A DNA stretch of 64,000 bases from Erysipelotrichaceae bacterium. Its GTDB lineage: Bacteria; Bacillota_I; Bacilli_A; Erysipelotrichales; Erysipelotrichaceae. Below, one piece after another: positions 1 through 8,644 of the stretch. Each line of letters starts with the position of its first letter. Position 1 is the first letter of the stretch. The stretch is taken from positions 1-64,000 of the forward strand of contig JAFRIG010000066.1 of assembly GCA_017432895.1 (NCBI GenBank), read 5' to 3'. The translations under genes were made by a program, and so were the position numbers. The notes beneath the pieces are model-generated. The model was not told the DNA's origin, did not search any database, and was given only the letters and a program-made list of their open reading frames with translations.

Positions 1-4
1 AGTT

Positions 5-138
5 GACATATGTAAGTATCCCTCCTGTTCATGTATGCGGTAAACCCGGCATACATATCGTTTGTCTTCCAATAAACAGTATATCGCCGGTAAATCCGCG
101 AACTCTACATGTCTACTGGTGGGTACTTACATATTGTC
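5..138 (+). ncRNA. Candidate structured non-coding RNA
   Basis: This is non-coding sequence with strong nested pairing. A 17-bp outer helix joins 5-22 to 121-138, with single bulges at 19 and 135. GTTC at 27-30 can pair with GAAC at 100-103, enclosing three hairpins: 31-38 with 49-56 (8 bp), 60-63 with 74-77, and 85-90 with 96-100. Hairpins one and three both present GGTAAAYCCG in or next to their loops. An intrinsic terminator follows at 152-175, which favours transcription on the plus strand. I do not recognise an Rfam family: it is not 5S, tmRNA, SRP, RNase P or a tRNA. It could extend left of the window. Strand and transcription are inferred. Confidence 0.45.
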
Positions 139-151
139 TAAATCGCAAAAG

Positions 152-176
152 AAAAGAAGCTTAATGCTTCTTTTTG
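152..176. terminator. Bidirectional intrinsic terminator overlapping the plsY stop
   Basis: The stem AAAAGAAGC (152-160) pairs with GCTTCTTTT (166-174) around a 5-nt loop. A T-tract follows on the plus strand, and T-rich sequence also follows on the minus strand. The plsY stop codon (161-163) lies in the loop, so the hairpin serves plsY and probably also the structured RNA candidate to its left. Confidence 0.75.
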
Positions 177-766
177 CCTATTTTGGATTCGGTTCCTTTT
201 CTAATGCGGTCGATATTGGCCCGATGGCGATAGATGACGAATAACGCCAGACAAAATACCAGTAAACCTGTTATTTTATCAACGAAGAAGAAGATACCGA
301 TCGCTGCACTGCTTACCCCGACAAGAGATGAAAGAGAGACCATCTTGCATAAGGCAAGACAAATGAAGAAAGAAACTAACGGTACTACAAAAGTGAACAC
401 CCATTCATTTGTGACAAATAACGCCAGACCCAGCAGATAACCGTAGGAACAGGCCACGGCTTTACCGCCTTTAAAACCCGCAAAGACAGGGAAACAATGT
501 CCCAGACAGACAGCCAGGCCGGCATACTGTTCGTAACCGGCAGCGACATAATGACACAATATCATTACCAGCAAGGCTTTCGAGGCATCCAGGAAGATGA
601 CCAGGAAGCCGATCGGAGTACCTAAGACTCTTCCGGCATTGGTTCCGCCCAGGTTGCCGGAGCCGTATTCACGGATATCTTTATGAAAAAAGACCTTCCC
701 GATTACTAAGCCCCAGGGAATGGAACCGATGAGATATCCGATCAAAAGCCAAAGAACAAGTTTCAT
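161..766 (-). CDS. plsY: Glycerol-3-phosphate acyltransferase PlsY
   Basis: This is an integral membrane enzyme that transfers an acyl group from acyl-phosphate to glycerol-3-phosphate, the first step of phospholipid synthesis in Gram-positive bacteria. The product is 201 residues and almost wholly hydrophobic. It has the three family signatures: GSGNLGGTNAGR (36-46), GHCFPVF (89-95) and GFKGGKAVA (98-105). I place the start at 766 rather than the longer 784 option because AGGAGG (minus strand, 780-775) sits correctly upstream of it. It diverges from parE, as plsY (yneS) neighbours parE-parC in Bacillus. A terminator overlaps its stop codon. Confidence 0.93.
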   Translation of the reverse strand: MKLVLWLLIGYLIGSIPWGLVIGKVFFHKDIREYGSGNLGGTNAGRVLGTPIGFLVIFLDASKALLVMILCHYVAAGYEQYAGLAVCLGHCFPVFAGFKGGKAVACSYGYLLGLALFVTNEWVFTFVVPLVSFFICLALCKMVSLSSLVGVSSAAIGIFFFVDKITGLLVFCLALFVIYRHRANIDRIRKGTESKIGKKKH

Positions 767-798
767 GTGCCGTGCCTCCTTCAATTCTCTTACAGTGG

Positions 799-828
799 AT
801 TATATCACATATCCGTTTATGATATAAT
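799..828. promoter_or_regulatory. Symmetric divergent promoter of plsY and parE
   Basis: ATTATATCA (799-807) and TGATATAAT (820-828) form a perfect 9-bp inverted repeat with a 12-bp centre. Each arm is an extended -10 (TGaTATAAT), one facing plsY and one facing parE. Each arm's outer part also falls where the other promoter's -35 would be (TTATAT, 17-nt spacer). Two polymerases could not occupy both at once. The promoter assignment is inferred from sequence alone. Confidence 0.6.
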
Positions 829-837
829 TTAGAGGTT

Positions 838-2763
838 ATGACAAAGAAATACGACGACAGCAGTATTGAGATCCTGGAAGGTTTGGAAGCCGTCCGCAAG
901 CGTCCGGGCATGTATATCGGTTCGGTCGATGCCCGCGGTCTTCACCATCTGGTCTGGGAGATCGTTGACAACGCTATCGATGAAGCGATCAACGGTTTCG
1001 GAGACGAGATCATCATCCAGATCAATAAAGACGGTTCCTGTACGGTGACGGATTTCGGACGCGGTATGCCAGTCGGCATGCATCGTTCTGGCAAAAACAC
1101 CCTGCAGGTCATTTTTACCGTTCTGCACGCCGGAGGCAAGTTCTCCGATCAGGGCGGTTACAAGACGGCCGGTGGTTTACATGGTGTCGGTGCATCCGTC
1201 GTCAACGCCTTATCCGAATGGCTGGAAGTTGAAGTATGCAGAGATAAAAAACGCTATCTGATGCGTTTTGAAAACGGCGGCAAGAAAGTTTCCAAACTTC
1301 AGGAACTCGGTTCCACCAACAAGACCGGTTCCAAAGTCACTTTCATGCCCGATAAGAAGATCTTCCAGACAACTGTTTTCAACTATCAGACGATACTGGA
1401 AAGAGCTCAGGAAGAAGCTTTCTTACTTAAAAACGTCAAACTCATCGTCAAGGATGAAAGGACAAACGAACAGCAGGAATACCTTTATACCGATGGCTTA
1501 AAAGCTTTTATGGAGTACCTGCATGAAGACAAGGACGTCCTTCATGATACGGTATGTTTCTCCGGTGAAAAAGACGGCATCAGCGTCGATGTTGCATTCC
1601 AGTACACCGACGGCTATCAGGAGAACACCTTCTCCTATGTCAACCTGGTCAGGACCGGGGATGGCGGTACCCATGAAGTGGGCTATAAGACCGCCTTCAC
1701 CAAAGTCATCAACGAATTCGCCAGAGAAGTCGGGCTCTTAAAAGAAAAAGACAAGAATTTTGAAGGCTCGGATGTCAGGGAAGGACTCACTTCCATCATT
1801 TCCTGTGCCGTTCCCGAATCGATATTACAGTTTGAGGGTCAGACCAAGGGCAAGCTGGGTACCCCGGAGGCCAAAAATGCGGTCGATGGCATCGTATCTG
1901 AACAGCTGACTTATTTCCTGCACGAGAATAAAGAGACGGCGACTCAGCTGATCAAAAAGATACAACGGGCGGCGATCGCCAGAGAGGCAGCCCGCAAGGC
2001 CAAGGATGAAGCCCGCAGCGGCAAGAAGTCTTCGGCCAAGGCTAAAGAGATCCTTTCCGGTAAATTAGCACCGGCGCAATCCCGCGATGCTTCCAAACTG
2101 GAGCTTTTTCTGGTGGAGGGCGATTCAGCCGGCGGTTCCGCCAAGAAGTGCCGTGATTCCTCTTTCCAGGCCATCCTGCCTTTAAGAGGCAAGGTTTTGA
2201 ATACCGAAAGAGCTGCTGTTTCCGAGATCGAAAAGAACGAAGAGCTCAATACCATCATCCATTGTATCGGAGCCGGAGTGGGCCCGCATTTCAATATCGA
2301 CGATATCCATTACGAAAAAGTCATCATCATGACCGATGCCGATACCGATGGCGCCCATATTCAGGTTCTGCTGCTGACGTTCTTCTATCGTTTCATGAGA
2401 GAACTTATTGAAACGGGACATGTCTACATCGCCATGCCGCCGCTATACGGGGTCATGAAGAATAAACAGACCATCTATCTGTATTCCGATGAGGAACTAA
2501 ATGAATTAAAAAATCAGATGGGTGAAAGGATGGAAATACAGCGTTACAAGGGCTTAGGTGAAATGGATGCCGATCAGCTTTGGGATACGACCATGGATCC
2601 GGCCAAACGGACTTTGATCCAGGTTTCGATCGAAGATGCGGCCCTTTGTGAAAGAAGGATCTCGGTTTTGATGGGCAACAATGCCGAGATCAGAAGAAAG
2701 TGGATCGATGACAATATCGATTTCACTTTGGAAGAAGACTATAGAGTGACAAGGAATGGCTAA
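838..2763 (+). CDS. parE: DNA topoisomerase IV subunit B
   Basis: This is the ATPase subunit of topoisomerase IV, which decatenates replicated chromosomes together with ParC. The 641-residue product has a GHKL ATPase domain with the catalytic Glu in WEIVDNAIDEA (40-50), a transducer domain, and a Toprim domain with EGDSAGG (427-433) and an MTDADTDG metal site. GyrB is the main alternative. ParE is preferred because the gene follows plsY and is followed directly by the A subunit, the Firmicute plsY-parE-parC order. The ATG lies only 9 nt after a TATAAT box, so the mRNA may be leaderless. It overlaps parC by 8 nt. Confidence 0.9.
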   Translation: MTKKYDDSSIEILEGLEAVRKRPGMYIGSVDARGLHHLVWEIVDNAIDEAINGFGDEIIIQINKDGSCTVTDFGRGMPVGMHRSGKNTLQVIFTVLHAGGKFSDQGGYKTAGGLHGVGASVVNALSEWLEVEVCRDKKRYLMRFENGGKKVSKLQELGSTNKTGSKVTFMPDKKIFQTTVFNYQTILERAQEEAFLLKNVKLIVKDERTNEQQEYLYTDGLKAFMEYLHEDKDVLHDTVCFSGEKDGISVDVAFQYTDGYQENTFSYVNLVRTGDGGTHEVGYKTAFTKVINEFAREVGLLKEKDKNFEGSDVREGLTSIISCAVPESILQFEGQTKGKLGTPEAKNAVDGIVSEQLTYFLHENKETATQLIKKIQRAAIAREAARKAKDEARSGKKSSAKAKEILSGKLAPAQSRDASKLELFLVEGDSAGGSAKKCRDSSFQAILPLRGKVLNTERAAVSEIEKNEELNTIIHCIGAGVGPHFNIDDIHYEKVIIMTDADTDGAHIQVLLLTFFYRFMRELIETGHVYIAMPPLYGVMKNKQTIYLYSDEELNELKNQMGERMEIQRYKGLGEMDADQLWDTTMDPAKRTLIQVSIEDAALCERRISVLMGNNAEIRRKWIDDNIDFTLEEDYRVTRNG

Positions 2764-5263
2764 GAGAAAGAAAGAAGAGATCATCGAGAATTTTCTGAAT
2801 GAAACATTGGACGATATCATGTCCGATCGTTTTGGCAGTTATTCCAAATATATCATCCAGGAAAGAGCTCTGCCTGATGCCAGAGACGGTTTAAAGCCGG
2901 TCCAAAGAAGGATCCTTTATTCCATGTATATCGATGGCAATACTTTTGATAAGCCCCACCGCAAATCGGCCAAGACGGTCGGTTCGGTCATGGGCACATT
3001 CCATCCGCATGGCGATTCTTCGATCTATGAAGCGATGGTCAGAATGTCCCAGGACTGGAAGATCAATGTGCCTTTGATCGATATGCACGGCAACAACGGT
3101 TCGATCGACGACGATCCGCCGGCAGCCATGCGTTATACCGAAGCAAGGTTGGCCAAGAATGCCGAACTCTTGCTGGATGACATCGATTACGATTCCGTCG
3201 CCATGACCAACAATTATGACGATACTCATCTGGAACCTACGGTATTGCCGGCCAGATATCCTGTCTTGCTGGTAAACGGTTCGACCGGTATCGCTTCCGG
3301 TTATGCGACCAATATCGCACCGCACAATCTGCACGAGATCGTTGAAGCGACGATCTATCGTCTGCAGAATCCGGAATGTTCCCTGGAAGAACTGATGGAA
3401 TTTGTCAAGGGTCCCGATTTTCCGACCGGTGCCATCGTACAGGGCAAGGAACAGATCAAAGAAGTTTTTGCGACCGGCAAGGGCAAGGTGGTCGTGCGTT
3501 CCAAATGCGAGATACTCGAAGGAAAGACCGGTTCTTCGATCATCGTTACTGAGATCCCTTATGAAGTGATCAAATCATCGCTGGTCAAGAAGATCTCCGA
3601 CATCTATCTCTCCCGGCAGATCGAAGGCATCGTCGATGTCCGCGATGAATCGGGCAGGGACGGTCTAAGGATCGTCATCGAATGCAAGAAAGATGCCAAC
3701 TGTCAGCAGATCCTCAATTATCTTTACAAGAATACCGATCTGCAGATCAATTATTCCTATAACAATGTCGCGATCGTCAATCATAAACCGGTCCTGATGT
3801 CCTTGGCTGCCGCTTTGGACGCTTTCATCGAGCATCGCCGGGAAGTAGTTTTGAACCGTTCGCGTTATTTAAGAGACAAGAAGATGGCGCGACTGCACAT
3901 CATCGAAGGCCTGATCAAGGCCATTTCGATCCTGGACGATGTCATCGCCCTGATCAGAAAATCCAAAGACAAGAAGGATGCCAAGGAAAGACTTAAGAGT
4001 GCTTTCTTATTTACCGAGGAACAGGCCGAGGCCATCGTGTCTTTGCGTTTGTATCGTCTCTCTTCGACCGATATCATGGTTCTAAAGGAAGAGAATGCGA
4101 CTTTAGTCAAAGAGATCGCTGAACTAAATGCGATCCTTTCTTCCAAACAAGTCCTGGATCAGCTGCTGGTCAAGGAATTAAAAGAAGTCAACGAGATGGA
4201 GAGTCGTCCCAGAAGGACCATCATTGAAGATGAAGTCAGTGAAGTTATCGTCGATAAGATGGCGATGATACCTAATGAACCATGTTATATATCCGTATCC
4301 AGAGACGGCTATCTCAAGCGTTTCTCGGAAAGAGCCTTCAATGCCAACCAGGGTTCCATTCCTTCGGTCAAGGAAGGGGATGCGCTTTTAGGCATCAAAG
4401 GCTGCGATACTTTGGATACGTTACTGCTGTTCTCAAATAAGGGCAATTACGCCTATGTTCCTATCTACAAGATCGATGAATGCAAATTCAAGGATATCGG
4501 CAAGCACGTCTCTCATTATGTCCGCATGGAGGGCATGGAGAAATTCGTAGGAGCCATCATCGTCAAGAACTTCGATACTTTCGCTTTTGTGGTCACCGCC
4601 ACCAAAAACGGCATGATCAAGAAGTCTTCTTTGCCGCGTATGAACGTGGAAAGATCCTCGAAGGCTCTGACCTGCATGAAGCTTAAACCCAGTGATGAGC
4701 TGGTATCGGTATGTGTCTGTTATGATGATGACGATCTGATCCTGTTATCCAAGGACGGCTATTGCAACCGCTATTCATCAAAGATCATTTCCGATCTGGC
4801 GGCCAAAGCCCAGGGTGTCATGGGCATGAACGTCAAGGCTGACGAATTGTCTTGTGTCGTTGCTGACCATCATGATGGTAAAGAGCTGCTGATCGCGACC
4901 GACAAGGGCGGTTTCAAGCGGATCCACCTCGAAAATCTGGATCTGACATCCCGCAATACCAAAGGCTATCGCGTCTTCAGACAGATCAAATCCAGACCTC
5001 ATGGCATCACTAATGCCATGATGGTTTCCAGCTACAACGCCTTCTACATTTACAATGAAGGTCAATTGGATGAGATGGCCGTTTCGGAAGTTCCGTTCAT
5101 GGATCTTGAACAGTCCTTCTCCAATCCGCGTGATCTCAAGGAGAACTATTTCATCCTGCGCAAGGATATGAGCGATATCGACGATGTACAGATCGTGGAT
5201 ATTCCGGAAGGTTACTATTCTTCCCAAGCATCAGAGGAGACCCAGACTTCACTATTTGACTGA
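2756..5263 (+). CDS. parC: DNA topoisomerase IV subunit A
   Basis: This is the DNA-cleaving subunit of topoisomerase IV. The 835-residue product carries the active-site tyrosine in AAMRYTEARL (Tyr127) and the quinolone-determining region HPHGDSSIYEAM (from residue 83). The key positions there are Ser88 and Glu92, the residues of quinolone-susceptible enzymes. The C-terminal third is the beta-pinwheel DNA-wrapping domain. It begins inside the last codons of parE, implying coupled translation at equal dosage. GyrA is the alternative; the pairing with parE and plsY favours ParC. Confidence 0.9.
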   Translation: MAKRKKEEIIENFLNETLDDIMSDRFGSYSKYIIQERALPDARDGLKPVQRRILYSMYIDGNTFDKPHRKSAKTVGSVMGTFHPHGDSSIYEAMVRMSQDWKINVPLIDMHGNNGSIDDDPPAAMRYTEARLAKNAELLLDDIDYDSVAMTNNYDDTHLEPTVLPARYPVLLVNGSTGIASGYATNIAPHNLHEIVEATIYRLQNPECSLEELMEFVKGPDFPTGAIVQGKEQIKEVFATGKGKVVVRSKCEILEGKTGSSIIVTEIPYEVIKSSLVKKISDIYLSRQIEGIVDVRDESGRDGLRIVIECKKDANCQQILNYLYKNTDLQINYSYNNVAIVNHKPVLMSLAAALDAFIEHRREVVLNRSRYLRDKKMARLHIIEGLIKAISILDDVIALIRKSKDKKDAKERLKSAFLFTEEQAEAIVSLRLYRLSSTDIMVLKEENATLVKEIAELNAILSSKQVLDQLLVKELKEVNEMESRPRRTIIEDEVSEVIVDKMAMIPNEPCYISVSRDGYLKRFSERAFNANQGSIPSVKEGDALLGIKGCDTLDTLLLFSNKGNYAYVPIYKIDECKFKDIGKHVSHYVRMEGMEKFVGAIIVKNFDTFAFVVTATKNGMIKKSSLPRMNVERSSKALTCMKLKPSDELVSVCVCYDDDDLILLSKDGYCNRYSSKIISDLAAKAQGVMGMNVKADELSCVVADHHDGKELLIATDKGGFKRIHLENLDLTSRNTKGYRVFRQIKSRPHGITNAMMVSSYNAFYIYNEGQLDEMAVSEVPFMDLEQSFSNPRDLKENYFILRKDMSDIDDVQIVDIPEGYYSSQASEETQTSLFD

Positions 5264-5264
5264 T

Positions 5265-5762
5265 ATGGCATTATTCAGACCTAAACAGATCTTAAATATC
5301 TTTACCGATCTAGATATGGCTTATTATCGTGAAAAAGGTTTTGACACGATCCTTTTGGATGTCGATAATACCATTGCGGTACCCAATACCGGTGGTTGCG
5401 ATGAAAGAGCGGCGAAGTTCATTCAAAAGCTCAAGGAGCATGGCTATAGAGTCGTCATCTTTTCCAACAACAACGAGAAACGTGTTAAGATGTTCATCGG
5501 CGATATCGACGTCGATTACTGGTATCTGGCTTTGAAACCGCTGCCTTTTTCCTATCTGGCGGTATGTAAGAAGATGAAGACCTCTCCCAAACGGACGCTG
5601 GTCTTAGGCGATCAGCTGATCACGGATATCCTGGGGGCCAATCTGAGCGGGTGTTACGGCATCTATTGCAAGCAGCTGCAGGAAAAGGATTCGAAAATGA
5701 CGGCGTTCAACAGACGCTTTGAAAAAATGATTTGGAGATACGTTTTGCATGAAGAAGTGTAA
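5265..5762 (+). CDS. yqeG: YqeG-family HAD phosphatase
   Basis: This is a 165-residue member of the YqeG subfamily of HAD phosphatases. The nucleophile motif is LDVDNT (Asp32/Asp34), followed by FSNNN and the GDQLITD metal-binding motif. The physiological substrate is unknown. It heads the conserved yqeG-yqeH-yhbY ribosome-biogenesis set, which suggests a linked role. I chose the ATG at 5265, directly after the parC stop, because the protein begins MALFRPKQIL as relatives do; upstream in-frame codons lie inside parC. It overlaps yqeH by 14 nt. Confidence 0.85.
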   Translation: MALFRPKQILNIFTDLDMAYYREKGFDTILLDVDNTIAVPNTGGCDERAAKFIQKLKEHGYRVVIFSNNNEKRVKMFIGDIDVDYWYLALKPLPFSYLAVCKKMKTSPKRTLVLGDQLITDILGANLSGCYGIYCKQLQEKDSKMTAFNRRFEKMIWRYVLHEEV

Positions 5763-6792
5763 GGGCTGCGGTATCGAGCTGCAGACAAAGAACAGGGAAG
5801 CCGTAGGCTATGTCGTCGACCTGGAACAGGATTACTGTCAGCGCTGTTTCAGACTGTCCCACTATGGCGATACGACTTATCTGAAGACCAATTATGTCTC
5901 TAACGAGAAGATCTTTCAGATCTACAAGCGCTACAGCGGTTCTTTGATTGTACTGATCGTCGACATCCTGGATGCCTTGTGTCTTAGAGATGACGATCTT
6001 TTAGAGATCTTCAAAGATCAGGATGTCTTACTTATCATCAACAAGACCGATCTTCTGCCCGAAAATATCAATGAAAAGAAGATCGATAAGATCTTCTCGA
6101 AGATGCTATTTGATCTGAATAAGAAGTATCGCAACATCAAAGCGGCCTTGCTGACAAATAAATATGAAGGAGCCTTCAATGATCAATTCCTTAATATCCT
6201 AAAAGATCTTGAAGTCCGCAATGTCGTCTTTGCCGGAAGAGCAAATGCCGGCAAGTCTTCATTAATAAATAAGCTGCTTCATTCCAACGATCTGACTACT
6301 TCGATCTATCCGGGTACGACCCTGGAAGAAGTTGTCATCGATTATAAGAACTACCGCTTCATCGATACGCCGGGTCTAGTCGATGTGAATAACTACGCGA
6401 CTTATCTTAATGTGGAAAAATATAAACTGTCCAAGATCGATAAGACGATCAAACCGCAGATCTTTCAGCTGAATGAACCGCAGTCCTATTTCTATTTCGG
6501 ACTTTTAAGAGTCGATATCATTCCCAAAGACAAGGCTTCGATCAGTTTCTACATCAATAACAACAACAAGATCCACCGTACGAAATACGAAAACGGCGAC
6601 GATTATTATCAGAAACATTATTGCGAATTCATCCTGCGGGTCAAGCCCTTAGGCATTACGGATTATTCGATCAAAGATTCCAAGACCATTATCATCAAAG
6701 GCCTTGGCATTATCAAGATCAATGGCGAATGTTTGGCCTATGTGCATTCGCTGGCGAATTGCCGCTTATATGATTGCAAGGAGGAAATATGA
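5749..6792 (+). CDS. yqeH: Circularly permuted GTPase YqeH
   Basis: This GTPase is needed for 30S ribosomal subunit assembly in Bacillus. The product is 347 residues. An N-terminal zinc finger (Cys4, Cys7, Cys30, Cys33) is followed by a permuted G domain: the G4 motif NKTD (98-101) comes before the G1 motif GRANAGKSS (163-171) and the DTPG G3 motif. This order is diagnostic for the YqeH family. A C-terminal RNA-binding part follows. In Bacillus aroE sits between yqeH and yhbY; here yhbY follows at once. Confidence 0.92.
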   Translation: MKKCKGCGIELQTKNREAVGYVVDLEQDYCQRCFRLSHYGDTTYLKTNYVSNEKIFQIYKRYSGSLIVLIVDILDALCLRDDDLLEIFKDQDVLLIINKTDLLPENINEKKIDKIFSKMLFDLNKKYRNIKAALLTNKYEGAFNDQFLNILKDLEVRNVVFAGRANAGKSSLINKLLHSNDLTTSIYPGTTLEEVVIDYKNYRFIDTPGLVDVNNYATYLNVEKYKLSKIDKTIKPQIFQLNEPQSYFYFGLLRVDIIPKDKASISFYINNNNKIHRTKYENGDDYYQKHYCEFILRVKPLGITDYSIKDSKTIIIKGLGIIKINGECLAYVHSLANCRLYDCKEEI

Positions 6793-7079
6793 TCCTTTCC
6801 GGAAAACAGAAAAGATATCTGCGTTCTTTGGCCGTCAATGAAAAAGCCATCTTTCAGATCGGCAAGGAAGGGCTGAGTGAGAACCTGTTTGATTCATTGA
6901 ATGAAGCTTTGAAAGCCCGAGAACTGGTCAAGGTCTCCGTTTTAAAGACCTGTGAGATCGAATTAAATGAGATCGTGATCGATCTGTGTGCTCACAGTGG
7001 TGCCCAACTTGTCCAGGTCATCGGCAAGACCATCGTCTTGTACAAGCCGGGCAGGCCCAAAAAGATCATCCTGCCATGA
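6789..7079 (+). CDS. yhbY: YhbY-family RNA-binding protein
   Basis: This is a 96-residue CRM-domain protein that associates with pre-50S particles in other bacteria. The start MILSGKQKRYLRSLA and the central IGKEGLSENL (the GxxG-type RNA-binding loop) are family hallmarks. The start at 6789 is set by AAGGAGG at 6778-6784; the in-frame ATG 15 nt upstream lacks a ribosome binding site. It overlaps the end of yqeH by 4 nt and shares ATGA with yqeK. Confidence 0.9.
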   Translation: MILSGKQKRYLRSLAVNEKAIFQIGKEGLSENLFDSLNEALKARELVKVSVLKTCEIELNEIVIDLCAHSGAQLVQVIGKTIVLYKPGRPKKIILP

Positions 7080-7672
7080 AGAGCGAAGACATCAGTTTTG
7101 ATGATTTCATGTCCCTTGATCACAAGCTGCGCAAAAAGATCCTGAACGATCCCGAACTGCTCAAGCCTCTGATCGCCAAAAACATGAAAGCATCGCGCTA
7201 TAAGCATTCCTTGTCGGTAGCTCAGGTTTGTAAAGATCTGGCAAAAAAACATCATGTCGATCCCGACAAGGCTTATATGGCCGGTCTCTTACATGATGTA
7301 TGCAAGTTCCCGAATGATGAGGAAAGCAAGGAACTGGAAGAATATCTTCGCTATTACGATCCCGATAAACTAAATGGTGCCAAAGGCATCTATCACAGCT
7401 GGGTGGCACCGTATTATCTTAGAGAAAAGACCAATTTCCATGACCGCGATATCCTCAATGCGATCTACAATCATACGATCTGCAATTCCCGGGATAAACT
7501 GTCCATGATCCTTTATATCGCGGATAAAAGAGAACCCTTAAGAGGGATAGATGACGATATCCTTAAGATCGCCGAAAAAGATCTTAAGAAGGCATTTGAA
7601 ATGCTGAATAAAGATGTAGAGAGGTACATAAAAGAAGTAAAGAATGAAAGATTTGTTGAAAATAGCATATGA
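7076..7672 (+). CDS. yqeK: HD-domain hydrolase YqeK (probable Ap4A hydrolase)
   Basis: This is a 198-residue HD-superfamily protein. RYKHSLSVA supplies the first histidine (His44) and GLLHDVCK the HD pair (His73-Asp74), with later HSW and NHT motifs completing the metal site. YqeK proteins split diadenosine tetraphosphate symmetrically into ADP. The ATG at 7076 overlaps the yhbY stop as ATGA; a longer reading from inside yhbY has no family similarity. In Bacillus nadD lies between yhbY and yqeK; the ATGA overlap shows it is missing here. It overlaps rsfS by 29 nt. Confidence 0.88.
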   Translation: MKSEDISFDDFMSLDHKLRKKILNDPELLKPLIAKNMKASRYKHSLSVAQVCKDLAKKHHVDPDKAYMAGLLHDVCKFPNDEESKELEEYLRYYDPDKLNGAKGIYHSWVAPYYLREKTNFHDRDILNAIYNHTICNSRDKLSMILYIADKREPLRGIDDDILKIAEKDLKKAFEMLNKDVERYIKEVKNERFVENSI

Positions 7673-7973
7673 CGCCATGGATGAGAAGCTGGCCAGCGAT
7701 CTGCTGGTGATCGATTTCCGCAAACAGTCACCGTTTCTGGAATATTTCATCATCGGTACGGCCAGGAACTACCGGATGGCTGCTTCGATCATTGAAAACG
7801 TGGAAGACAAGGCCTTGGAGGCAGGGTTTGAAGTCAAACATGTCTATAAGGACGATTCCAAGTGGCTGCTTATCGATTTAGGCGATGTAGTATGTCATGT
7901 CTTCTATGATGGACAAAGAGAATATTACAATCTGGAAGGATTATGGAAGGATCTGCCAATAGTAAAAATGTAA
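7644..7973 (+). CDS. rsfS: Ribosomal silencing factor RsfS
   Basis: This is a 109-residue RsfS/YqeL/Iojap protein. The family binds uL14 on the 50S subunit and blocks subunit joining when nutrients are scarce. The core motifs FRKQSPFLEYFIIGTA and WLLIDLGDVVCHVF are well conserved, as is the trailing YYNLEGLWKD. It overlaps both yqeK and the downstream methyltransferase, so translation is probably coupled along yqeK-rsfS-yqeM. Confidence 0.93.
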   Translation: MKDLLKIAYDAMDEKLASDLLVIDFRKQSPFLEYFIIGTARNYRMAASIIENVEDKALEAGFEVKHVYKDDSKWLLIDLGDVVCHVFYDGQREYYNLEGLWKDLPIVKM

Positions 7974-8644
7974 GCAACTATGAGATGCTTGCCCAATACT
8001 ACGATGAGCTTCTTCAGGATGAAGAGGCTTTAGGTCTGTGGCTTGAATATATCGAAAAAGAAAAGCTTGAAACCGTTCTGGAACTGGCTTCCGGTTCGGG
8101 GGTGATGGCAGGTATTTTGAAAAGAAAGGGCTATGAGGTCACAGCTTCGGACATCTCTCCGGAGATGAAAGAGGCATCCAAGGTCAATTTCGATGGGGAA
8201 TATCTGCTTCTTAATATGACCGATTATCATCTGAACAAGAAATTCGATCTGATCCTTTGTATCTGCGATTCGATCAACTATCTTTACGAAGAAGAACTCA
8301 AGGATTTTTTCAAATGTGCCTATGAACATTTAAACGAAAACGGCCGCCTGATCTTCGATATGCATCATAAGAAGAGACTTGAAGAGTTTGCGGAGCAGTA
8401 TATCGAAGAAGGCTACGTCAAAGATACGGCTTATCAATGGACGATCATGTCCGATGAATATGAAAACATCATCAGTGAACATTTCACTTTCTATACGCCT
8501 GATGGGATGATACAGGAACATCACAGCCAGAACGTCTTTGATCCGGATAGGGTAAAAGAGATCATGGCCGAGTATTTTGATTGCGAGATGATCATGGATT
8601 TTGTCGAAGATGAAAAAATATTGACAGTGGGGTACAGAAAATGA
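7943..8644 (+). CDS. yqeM: Class I SAM-dependent methyltransferase (YqeM-like)
   Basis: This is a 233-residue Rossmann-fold methyltransferase. The SAM-binding motif I is LELASGSGVMAG, followed by an acidic residue in TASDISPEM and LILCICDSINYL. Position directly after rsfS matches B. subtilis yqeM. The substrate is unknown. The first ATG (7943) lies inside rsfS and is kept; a later in-frame ATG (MLAQYYDEL) could also serve. Its stop shares ATGA with mtnN, whose substrate class (S-adenosylhomocysteine) is the by-product of methyl transfer. Confidence 0.82.
   Translation: MEGSANSKNVSNYEMLAQYYDELLQDEEALGLWLEYIEKEKLETVLELASGSGVMAGILKRKGYEVTASDISPEMKEASKVNFDGEYLLLNMTDYHLNKKFDLILCICDSINYLYEEELKDFFKCAYEHLNENGRLIFDMHHKKRLEEFAEQYIEEGYVKDTAYQWTIMSDEYENIISEHFTFYTPDGMIQEHHSQNVFDPDRVKEIMAEYFDCEMIMDFVEDEKILTVGYRK

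Noticed and set aside
62-244. 60-codon plus-strand frame
   Set aside because: It crosses the folded RNA candidate, the terminator and the antisense of plsY, and has no ribosome binding site.
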